From: Nematopogon swammerdamellus
Taxonomy: Eukaryota; Arthropoda; Insecta; Lepidoptera; Adelidae
Length of the DNA stretch: 64,000 bases
Direction: 5' to 3'
NCBI GenBank assembly: GCA_946902875.1
Contig: OX336349.1
Location: 16,701,891 to 16,765,890, forward strand
Part shown: positions 37,501 through 49,500 of the stretch, piece by piece
Numbering within the stretch: position 1 is the stretch's first letter
Layout of the letters: each line of letters starts with the position of its first letter
Made by a program: the position numbers and the translations under genes
The notes under the pieces: generated by a model
Told to the model about the DNA's origin: nothing
Database searches by the model: none
What the model saw: the letters and a program-made list of their open reading frames with translations, nothing else

Positions 37501-40500
37501 AACAATGCCCTGCACTTAGATTAATTACAAATACCTTACCATGCCTTCTTTTCAAAGGATCATTTTAAAATTGCTTGGGTTGTACTTGGAGGAAATAGAT
37601 GGGCAAGAAGTGTTTGAATACGTACAGAACCCATTTATATGTAGATGCAATTCCAGCACAGAGCTCTTTGCAACAAAACCTGCCTACCTCTGTAATTCTT
37701 CTTCGAGGGTTTTTGTTGTTGTTATTGTCGACAGCTGCTGATTCATTGAACGCACTTGACACGAGCCGTTGTGCTCAGTAACCCTGCTATGGGTTCATTG
37801 TAGCCAGCTGAGTTCTTCGACAAAACGTATCAGTTATTTGGGGTCCTTCCACGCTTGGGGGTCATCCTTTTCAGAACTGAAAACCCCTGAGCGAAATGTC
37901 TCCAGATATCTACATTCCATGACTACGTGTGCCGGGGTCCCCCTGCCTCCAAGCAGGCCCTACATGTTGACTGACTTTGATACCAATAGTGTACATTGCT
38001 TGATAAGTTGGCAGTGGCCCGTGAGTAGGCCCGTGAATGGTGGTATTGACAACTGTGGTCTCAGAAGCTGCAGGAGTTGTTTCGTTAAGTCTGCGTCTGG
38101 TGCTGGATTGGACTACTTCCCTGGATTGTCTGCAGTCCGTCTTAGATGATCATCTCACAGTGTTAGCTTGTAGTACAAGCTAACACTGTAGCGAAATTAC
38201 GACCTGACTGTACAAGCCTTGTACAGTCGGGTCGTAATTTCGCTAAAGGGGGTTGGTACATGCGGTTCTGGTCCGATATAGTTTCGGCAGTTCAGAAGCT
38301 TAATTCCAATAATGTTGTGTGTTGGTGCAGTGATGTGCACAGACTACAAGCCCCGCAGCGAGCCGCTAGTGGACGAGGGGATGCTGAGCGGGCGGCGCGG
38401 CGAGCCTGACCGCGCTTCGCCCGACCACTACGTCCACCTGTTCCTGTACAACTCGCGCCGGCTAATAGACTTCCTGGAGCACATGATCGCGGCCGAGCCG
38501 AGGTGCTCCAAGTTGGTGTACAACGCGCTGGTGGAGCACTACCTGCACGTGTGGTGAGTGTGTGTCTACAGGCTTGTACGTCCACCTGTTCCTGTACAAC
38601 TCGCGCCGGCTAATAGACTTCCTGGAGCACATGATCGCGGCCGAGCCGAGGTGCTCAAGTTGGTGTACAACGCGCTGGTGGAGCACTACCTGCACGTGTG
38701 GTGAGTGTGTGTCTACAGGCTTGTACGTCCACCTGTTCCTGTACAACTCGCGCCGGCTAATAGACTTCCTGGAGCACATGATCGCGGCCGAGCCGAGGTG
38801 CTCAAGTTGGTGTACAACGCGCTGGTGGAGCACTATCTGCATGTGTGGTGAGTGTGTGTCTACAGGGTTGTACGTCCACCTGTTCCTGTACAACTCGCGC
38901 CGGCTAATAGACTTCCTGGAGCACATGATCGCGGCCGAGCCGAGGTGCTCCAAGTTGGTGTACAACGCGCTGGTGGAGCACTACCTGCACGTGTGGTGAG
39001 TGTGTGTCTACAGGCTTGTACGTCCACCTGTTCCTGTACAACTCGCGCCGGCTAATAGACTTCCTGGAGCACATGATCGCGGCCGAGCCGAGGTGCTCAA
39101 GTTGGTGTACAACGCGCTGGTGGAGCACTATCTGCATGTGTGGTGAGTGTGTGTCTACAGGGTTGTACGTCCACCTGTTCCTGTACAACTCGCGCCGGCT
39201 AATAGACTTCCTGGAGCACATGATCGCGGCCGAGCCGAAGTGCTCCAAGTTGGTATACAACGCGCTTGTGGAGCACTACCAGCACGTGTGGTGATTGTGT
39301 GTCTACAGGCTTGCACGTCCACCTGTTCCTGTACAACTCGCGCCGGCTAATAGACTTCCTGGAGCACATGATCGCGGCCGAGCCGAGGTGCTCCAAGTTG
39401 GTGTACAACGCGCTGGTGGAGCACTACCTGCATGTGTGGTGAGTGTGTGTCTACAGGCTTGTACGTCCACCTGTTCCTGTACAACTCGCGCCGGCTAATA
39501 GACTTCCTGGAGCACATGATCGCGGCCGAGCCGAGGTGCTCCAAATTGTTGTACAACGCGCTGGTGGAGCACTACCTGCACGTGTGGTGAGTGTGTGTCT
39601 ACAGGCTTGTACATCCACCTGTTCCTGTACAACCCGCGCCGGCTAATAGACTTCCTGGAGCACATGATCGCGGCCGAGCCGAGGTGCTCCAAGTTGGTGT
39701 ACAACGCGCTGGTGGAGTACTACCTGCAAGTGTGGTGAGTGTGTGTCTACAGGCTTGTACGTCCACCTGTTCCTGTACAACTCGCGCCGGTTAATAGACT
39801 TCCTGGAGCACATGATCGCGGCCGAGCCGAGGTGCTCCAAGTTGGTGTACAACGGGCTGGTGGAGCACTACCTGCACGTGTGGTGAGTGTGTGTCTACAG
39901 GCTTGTACGTCCACCTGTTCCTGTACAACTCGCGCCGGCTAATAGACTTCCTGGAGCACATGATCGCGGCCGAGCCGCGGTGCTCCAAGTTGGTGTACAA
40001 CGCGCTGGTGGAGCACTAGCTGCACGTGTGGTGAGTGTGTGTCTACAGGCTTGTACGTTCACCTATTCCTGTACAAATCGCGCCGGCTAATAGACCTCCT
40101 GGAGCACATGATCGCGGCCGAGCCGAGGTGCTCCAAGTTGGTGTACAACGCGCTGGTGGAGCACTATCTGCATGTGTGGTGAGTGTGTGTCTACAGGCTT
40201 GTACGTCCACCTGTTCCTGTACAACTCGCGCCGGCTAATAGACTTCCTGGAGCACATGATCGCGGCCGAGCCGAGGTGCTCCAAGTTGGTGTACAACGCG
40301 CTGGTGGAGCACTACCTGCACGTGTGGTGAGTGTGTGTCTACAGGCTTGTACGTCCACCTGTTCCTGTACAACTCGCGCCGGCTAATAGACTTCCTGGAG
40401 CACATGATCGCGGCCGAGCCGAGGTGCTCCAAGTTGGTGTACAACGCGCTGGTGGGGCACTACCTGCACGTGTGGTGAGTGTGTGTCTACAGGCTTATAC

Positions 40501-43500
40501 GTCCACCTGTTCCTGTACAACTCGCGCCGGCTAATAGACTTCCTGGAGCACATCATCGCGACCGAGCCGCGGTGCTCCAAGTTGGTGTACACCGCGCTGG
40601 TGGAGCACTACCTGCACGTGTGGTGAGTGTGTGTCTACAGGCTTGTACGTCCACCTGCTCTTGTACAAAATTAAATCTGCTAAAGAAGATGGTGAACTCA
40701 TTGCGATGACTTCACCGAACATATTCAGGCCGATTGGAAGTAGAGATGAAAGTAGGCCGATTGGTTTGACTTTGATCACTTCCCTAGCGTTACTGTGACA
40801 CACTCCTGCACCGTTGCACACGCGGACTTTCTGGTTTGCTCTCGACCGGCGTATATGCGTACCCGGGAGCGGATGCGATGCACAGGCAGCAGCGTATTTT
40901 GTTGGTGCTTCCTGTAAGGAAGGAAGTGAAGTGGGAGGAAAAAATCGGTATGGAGAACACTAATTTTAATGTAGGTAGAAAGAAAAGAATCTGATCAGTC
41001 TGTCAGTTGGTGCGGAAATTCAAATGTCTACCTGAAACATTATTTTATTGTCTGTGTTTGCATTGACCAAGGTTGTCAATCTAGGTTGGGACTAGCAAGT
41101 GGCCACTCTGTGTAGTTCTCCAGCATGCGTTACGTTTTGGTTCGCAGCAAGGCCTCGTCAGCTAGTCTGCGGTGACTAGGGCGCAGGGAACCACCAGTAC
41201 CGCTCTCGACCTCCCTCTCTCTACCTACCCATATTCTGTAGGATGCCTCATTCCGGTTTAAGATGGTGAAAGCACAAAAAAAGAAAAAATCAAATGTTAA
41301 TATTATGTTGGGGGTAATGTGATCAGGTCGAAGAGTCAAGCACCGAGCGAGAAGAAAGAATACGAAGACAAAGTGATGCGAGTACTGCACAGTGCGGACT
41401 CCGACTACGACAAGGACCAGACCCTCATCATCTGCCAGATGCTGGGCTTCAAGCCCGGCATTCTCTACCTGTACGAAGAGAATAAACTGTTAGTATGCCG
41501 TTTTCGTTCAAACCTTAAATACTCCGGGCTTCCTTGGTTTTTTTTCTAACCTGTAAGGCGGCCAGCACGAAAGTAGTTAAAGACGTTCCTTCCACACTGC
41601 ACTACCAAGCTGCACTACCGGTAGTGCTGTTTGGAATTGTTTGTCCCATCTGCACTACTGCACTACCAGCTGCGAAACCGGTAGTGCCGTTTGGAATTAT
41701 TTCTTCCCTTTTGCACTACTGAGTAGTAGTGCACAATAGAATTTTAAAGAGCCTTACTTTTTATTCATTCCCAACTGCACTGCCAAACGATTGTATATTA
41801 TGCGAATTCTTTGGTGCTATGGTTTTTCCTTATGATACCCGCTACTTATGATTCTGAATGATCTTGTTTGTGGAACCAACGGATCTCATAAAAATCTGTT
41901 GATTTTTTTAGGAATGTAAAATACCTATTTGACGATTTTTACCCGACTTCGGCAAAGCCAAAAGGAAGGGTTTTTTATGATTTTAGCAGTCTATATACTC
42001 TATGAACTATTGGAGTAGTAGTAATCTACATTACTACTACTCAGAAGTGCAAAAGGGAAGAAATAATTCCAAACGACACTACTGGTTTCGCAGCTGGTCT
42101 AAGTAGTGCAGATGGGACAAAAAATTCCAAACAGCACTACCGGTAGTGCAGCTTGGTAGTGCAGTGTGGAAGGAACGGTTATAGGTCTAGCCAATTTCAC
42201 CATCTCCAGTTAAGTATATGTTAATTTATCTGATGGTTAAAGTCGTCACAACCGGCAGCTGCATTTTAGACAAAAATGTTTAAATCGGCCCATGACCGCA
42301 TTCTGAACTTCTAAACACAGCCTGATAATTAAGACTTTATGACCTATGTTGAAAACAGAATCTTCTAATTGTGGCAGATCGGGAACCTTACTATTTGTAC
42401 TGTGGGATTGCATTCGGAGCCAGAATTTGCAGAGGGAATTCATGAACTAACAATAAGTTACATAAAATGCAGTCAACTCCAAAATAAAACCTTGAAAAGA
42501 TATTCAAAAGTTGAAATGAAAGAAAATATACTTTATTGTACACCATTGTATAAAAAGGTGACAAAAGGCGAGTTTAATGCCTTGCGGCATTCTTTCCGAA
42601 CAAACCTTTGGGATGTGGAAAACACGTAGGGGCGGACAATGCAGTACTAAACAGGGAACAGTTCTATGAGTCTTTGCCTTTGCTCAGTATGTTTCAAAAT
42701 ATTTATTCCCTCCTCTGTGTGAAAAATAAACATGGCACACGATTGGAATAGACCTTTAGGCTGAACCTTTGTCAGTCTCGGTAACTCAGTGGTACAATCG
42801 ATCAACTGTAGTTTGTGATTTTAAGCACACCTGGGCGCGGTTAGAAGTTGGATGAGTGACCGTTCGACCATTGGAGGCGATTCGTGGACCTTAGTAGGTG
42901 GTAGGGTTTAACCCGCCCGGGTTGATACCATGGCACTGAATGAAAGGTCGGTCCAAATGGCAATGTAAATAGTTCGTGTTTTCCGTCCCTTTCAGTGTAG
43001 CCGGCACGACCAAAGGAAAGCACTGAAATGGCACCAAGTACACAAAGGTGTTATGGGCCGAGATCACGGATAGATGTTGTAGATGATGTAGCCAACCGAG
43101 TCAGTTTCCATAAAAAAGAAAACTATTTTATTAGGGCTGCCATAGTTGTTGGCTGAAGCGCTGGCGGAACCTTCTTTTGTCAGCCTCGATAGCTCAGTGG
43201 TGCAGACAGTCGACTGTCGCTATTGATTGTTAAGCAACGCTGGGCCGGTCAGTACTTGGATGGGTGTTGTAGGTGATGTAGCCAACCGTGTCAGTTTCCA
43301 TAAAAAAAAAACACAGGAAAATATTAATTATACAGTCAACTTGGAAAAATCCTTCTTTAAGTTGGAATATTTAAGTTGGTTAAAAATAAAAATAGCAGAG
43401 TGACGAGTGTTTGCGTGCGTGCGCGCAGGTGGCGCGCGCAGGTGGGGCTGCACATGCGCGGGGGGGACGCGGAGGGCGCGCTGGGCGTGTGCCGCCGCCG

Positions 43501-46500
43501 CGGCGCCGCCTGCCCGCAGCTCTGGCTCGACGTGCTGTGGTGCTCGCCCCCGGCCGACTATCTGCCGGAGCTGCTCGAAGTTATCGGTGATTTGACTGTT
43601 ATTATAACCATTTTATTGCAGAGATAAAAAATATATTATGTTTATATGTTAGAGAGCGTTCCATATAAAAGTTCCCTTCGCCGTTATGTTGGCTCCACTG
43701 TCTATCGGTCAAAACAGCGTTGAGGGTTGCTATGTATACAGATTTACCCGTAATTATCAGTATTTACCGTATTTATTATAGTAGTAGTTGTGACTGTCAG
43801 TCTATGCCATTCTTCATTACAAATACTTCAAATGAAGCAATTGCAAATATTTCATCAGCTCCCTTTGCCATGTTCAAGTTCTGTCGTGGCAAGATTGCCT
43901 CGTTGATGTATGTTGCTGTGAACAGGGAAGGAGAGGCTGCTGTCGCCGATGCTGGTGATAGACAGCCTCGCCAGTACCAGCGCCTACAGCCTCGGTGACG
44001 TCCGCAAGTAACTATCTACATACATTTTGCCAACTTACCTACTCCTTGAATCTTACTATAAAATCTTGAATCTTTTTGATGTGTAACAACTTAGTTCTCG
44101 ATGTGGGCAGTCATTTTATTAATGAAGCGGAAATTGTGTTAAGAAAGTGACGTAATTTTAGAGTGAAGTATGTTATGATTCTCTGGTGTAGCCTACAGTT
44201 GGCGCATATCAACAGCTGTCAACCGTGCTTTTATATAAACCCTTTCCTACATCGTGTGTAAACTCGTGTATAAACACGGTGTGAAATAAACATTACACAT
44301 GGCACTGACATGGCACCTAGTTCACCCGGTGTTATGGGCTAACATCACGGATGTTGTAGGTGATGTATGTAGCCAACCGAGTCAGTATCGATAAAAAAAA
44401 AAAAACATCTTTGGCGACTACTGTAAGAATCCTTTTTTTTTTCATATAACTTCGCTTATAGGCGGTCAAAGTTTTATTGTACACAGCTGGACATAACGCC
44501 TCTCCAATATTTATATAAAATTTTCCCAAACTTCAACACTTGCACAGCTTCATTCGTATATCAGTGGACCTCACGTAAATGTTTTGACCTAGAGTTTAGA
44601 TTTCAGGTTGTGTGAAATTGTTATAGGGTGGCATACTGAGTTTTGAGAAACAGGAATGTTGTATGAAACAAAATGTTTGTTAAATTATTTTATTATATAT
44701 AAAATACATGGTACCGATGTCCATGAAGGCCTGTTGACATTTGTGATCGTTTTGACAGCGACAGGAGGGGCACTTGACTCGAAAGTTTTTTTTGTGTTTA
44801 TTTATTAATTTTTTTATGGAAAGCAGAAAATGTGTCAACATTACACTTACAAGCAAACACCTGTTTAACGATGCCCATGGACATTATGTGATGCACGGGG
44901 ATTGCGAATGCCATGCCGACCACACAGCAGCCTTTTCACGCGCCTCTTGAAAAAACCCCAAGCTTGGGGGGAATTAAGATGGGCCGGAATTGCGTTGCAC
45001 ATTTTCCTGTTGTGTCACAACAACGCGGTCTTTTCTTCACGCAGATATCTGATGAGCGTGCTCAAGTTGGAGGTGGAGGTGACGACGCGCGAGCAGCAGC
45101 TCGCTGAGAAGTACCGCTCGGAGACGGAGCGGATGAAGGAGCAGATCCACAGCATCCAGCACGAGCCGACCACATTCCAGAACTCTCGCTGCACCGCCTG
45201 CAACCAGCTGCTCGAGCTGCCCACTGTTCACTTCCTCTGTCGCCATTCCTACCATCAGCAGTGAGTACTCCACTTCACCTCACCTCACCTCCCCTTCAGA
45301 GCTTTCTCTCTGCTTGCCCTTCTGAATCCGTCTCCGTGTCTCACCTTCCTCCCTCTCCCTCACGTTGGAAGGTAGGTGCTACCTTCCAACTTGACTCTTC
45401 TCACCCTAAGGGCGGTTGTTCACGACAAGATTTTTCGCCGTAGCTAGCGACGGCGCCAAACCGGGCCTACAGCCGGTTGCCAGTCTTGTATGTAATGCTA
45501 TGGAGGTATGTTGACGAGCCGGCGCGGCGCCGGCGCTGTGCCCGGCGTTCGCCCGGCGATTCGTTACTTGGGGGGAAATATGTGGGCAACGTTCCAGAGT
45601 TTACCAGTTCTGTGGAGGAAAGATCTGCAGAACCTGTTAGAATAGAATGCCTCGTGGCATTAGCTCGCCTATTGTATCTATCTATTTGTATAAATTGGTG
45701 TTCAATAAATAACATATACAATACATACATACTGTCCATACTAGTATAGCACACACAGAGTGTTGTTTTTAAATTAAAGCAGCTTTACTCACGGTTCCGC
45801 TCCGAGCTATGTGGCTCGACGTTTCGGGCCAGGCGTATGGCCCATCTTCATGAGCACTCTGCAGAGAACCTCTGCCAACCGAAAAGTTCTCTGCCAACCG
45901 TCACACTAGGCAGAGTGCTCATGAAGATGGGCCATACGCTTGGCCCGAAACGTCGAGCCACATAGCTCGGAGCGGAACCGTGAGTAAAGCTGCTTTAATT
46001 TAAAAACAATGTCTAACAACCACGGTAATTAAAAAACCCACCCATAGAGTGGTTAACACACTAGTGTAGAGGTGTTGTGTAGCGTGGTGTAGTAGTATTA
46101 GTGAGCGACGCGCACGCGTGCGTGTGCTTGCAGCTGCTTCCAGAGCGTGTCGAACGAGGAGGAGAGCGAGTGCCCGGCGTGCGCGACGCCCCCCGGCGCG
46201 CCCGCCCCCGCGCCGCCCGCCTCCGCCGAGCAACTCCACTCGCGCCTTCAGACGGAGCCCGAGCCGTGAGTATCGACCGTCGCGTACAATACACCCGTAG
46301 CCCTTAGCGCAAGTGATGGAATTAATAACATTCGCGGTTAGAATTCATCGTTAAGACCCCGTTCGCCGTTTACCCCGCTAACAGTAAACTGTCGATGAAG
46401 GGAATTAATTTATTAACGCTCGGCTCGGGTTCATACATGAATATTACCTGTTAGCCTTAGCATGCTAAGGACATTGTGTTAGCAGTTGAATTAAATTAAA

Positions 46501-49500
46501 CAGAATTAGCTTTAATCACCATCACTGCATAGCACCTTCACAGAGCGACGCTAACAGTGAGGTACGACGGTGACTGCTCAACGTCACCGTACGTACTAGT
46601 TGGCATTACAGTGCCGCCCCGACACAGCCCACAGTCATCAGTCTATGAACGCGTGACCTGTCGGATGGCACCACTCCGAATGGTCCCGTAGCATTCAATT
46701 GTGCGTTGGCAACCTGAAGAAGTAAGTGCTACTCGAATGTTCACGGGCGTCGTTATGGGTGGCCGGTGGCCCTGCGCCTCGTGTCGCACTTTAAAAAAAA
46801 AAGTGAGACAGCACGAAGACAGTTGGATGAGTTAGTGGAAGAACCGTACCATGGTGACAGGTGGTTAGCCTGGCGCCCTTTAGCACGGCATCTTGTCTAA
46901 TGGTCGCCTTTTACGATATACATACACAGGGAGAGCTGCAGTAGGTATTAAAAATGTTAATACAAATTTTACTCACGGTCATCTCCGAGCTATGTGGATC
47001 GGGCCATACGTATGGCCCATCCTCGTGAGCATCCTGCCGGTGCGACGGTTGACAGAGAACAATTTCTCTGTCAATGGTCCGTTTTTCAGATGATCTCAAA
47101 GCGGCGAAGCGGTTGCGAAGGAGGTTTACAGTAAATGCGCGGTTCGTGCGCGCGACGCGTCCAGACTGGTGTGACACGTGTAGGAAGTTACATTGCGTGC
47201 TCTGTCTGCGGCATTACATAATCTCCCTTTCTCTTCCTCTCTTATTGGAATACTTCGTAAAGATATTATTGTTTTCTTTATAGACTTTATTTGTATACAA
47301 ATTCACCTATTAGAAAATCACAATAAAAATAAAAAAAAAAACTAAAATTAACACCTATTGTTTAGTCTTCGCATGTTTAGTTTTATTTGTTAGATGTATC
47401 ATTGTTTGTTTGTTACTAGCCACAATAAATTATTTTCTAATTAGCTTGTTTTCGTTCATCGACAACGAAATCTCAGGTCTCATGGGTGGAAGGAGTCTTG
47501 ATGCATTGTTTTACACCAGAAGTATACCACGGCGCTCCGGCGGCGAAATGGCTATTGCCTGCTTGGAGCCCCTCCCCCGCGCGCCGGACACACCGCCCCG
47601 CGTCTCCTCCGCGCGCGCCCGGAGTAGTTAGTCGTAATCAGCTATCGTTCGTTGAGCATCGAAAATCAATCTCTCGTGATCAAACCATTGACATTGAACT
47701 CTTACGATCGAAACAACTGTATGGCATTCAGCACCTTCATCAATTGTAGTAATATCCTCGGTAATATCGCATGCGCATGAACATTAGCCTGTGGAAGTGA
47801 AGTGCCATACCAGAGTGGAGGACGGCAACTCGCTAACCGCCGGCTATCCAAGGACTCCTGCTGGTGAGTAATGCTCGAGATAATTTGAAGCCTGTTGCCT
47901 CCTGAGATTCGTAACACCTATTAAATAAAAAAAATTTCATCCATCTCCGCCGACTCCCCCACCGTACCCAAAACACTAGCCGCGTTGCCCCTTTGAATCT
48001 CCGGCCCTATTCGCTGGAGAAAAAAAGATTTGGCGCGGCGGTCGCCCGACTTTTCTATTAACAACTTTCCGAGCTGATCAGAAAAGCATTTTGCGTCGGG
48101 CGACCACACGCCAAGGGTTTCCACGGCGAAGGCTAAAAACTCAAAGGAGCAACACAGCGTAGAATATTTGCTCTTCTTCAAATTTTATTAATATTAATTA
48201 TTTCATCATCCTAGTTTTAAACCGAAAACTCTGAATGTGAATAATGATAAGACTGGATGCGCCGGACTTATCAGCAACACTATTCTTATCTAAATCCTTA
48301 ATAAACCTCAGAATATGTGAAATCGGAATAAATAACACTCAGCTTTATAAGGTGGCTCTCGACTTGCTAAATCTTGCAGAATGTGCACATCTCAGACTTG
48401 GCAACCAGCGGCGCAGTGAACGTCCCCATTCTATGTTTGCTTCGTTTTATAGGTACATGATTATGATAATGGTTTAAAGTGTGAAAGATATGGCAATATT
48501 ATGTATATTATCGTTACAACTTTAGAACCACTTCAGCCACACTGTTTTCACACTGTACTCACTGGCAATTCAATAAAACAGCTAAGTCAACATATCCATC
48601 TGCGCAATTCTGTTCATGTTCTACCTGCCCACTTACCGACAGAGGAAGACAATGGACTTTAATTTGTATTACAAAGTAGTATCACGAAAAGCGAAAAGTA
48701 AAAGAACCACATATATATTTTTTTTACATATAAATGTGTTTTTCTGCTAATTTAAAAATTTAAAGTTTTTGCGGCAATTTTTTTAAATTTTTTGCATGAA
48801 AGTGAATACAACAAAAATCTGTCGTGTCTGTCTGTCCGTCTGTCACACCTTATTTTCTCCGAATCCACTGGACGAAAAAAGTTGTAATTTGCTACATATT
48901 GAGTTTGATTATTCACATCAGTTTTGGGGGACAAATTAGAAAGTTAAAGAATGTTTTTAATGCATGTGAGTCACATGTCGTATGTCACATGATGTGACAT
49001 ATGACATGAAAGAACTTTTTATAAGAAATAACAATAATATATATTTTTTGTAATTTTGTAATGCATAGTTTAAAAGAAAATATACGAAAATCTAGCATCA
49101 CAGCTAATCTCCGAAATTAAGCAGTCTAAAACATTGAAAAAAAAAAAAGGTAGGGTCTAGTTTACAGGAAAACCTAAACGTAAATCCAAAGTCTTAAAGT
49201 TCGCATGGAAACCGGAACGGAACTCTTTCCACGCGTTTTCGACTCGCACTTATTTCTTTTATTTGTTCGATTAGTGATATCAGCCCATTACGCAATGTTT
49301 CTGCCGGAACTAGTGCCACATCATTACTTAGAGCAGATCAAAGTTAGTCACATGTCAGGTATTATGTTTTCCCGACCCCTAAACCTTATCCGATTTTTAC
49401 TATTCTTTTTTTTTTTGTTGAAATAAGGACAGTCCAATCTACGTACCTGTCTTTTTTAACCGACTTAAAAAAAAGGAGGAGGTTCTCAATTCAACTGTAT

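Noticed and set aside
38429..40668. Direct-repeat array that might be read as a CRISPR or a satellite gene family
   Set aside because: Units are contiguous with no variable spacers and derive from exon 10; the many 67- to 69-codon frames on both strands are shadows of the repeated exon.
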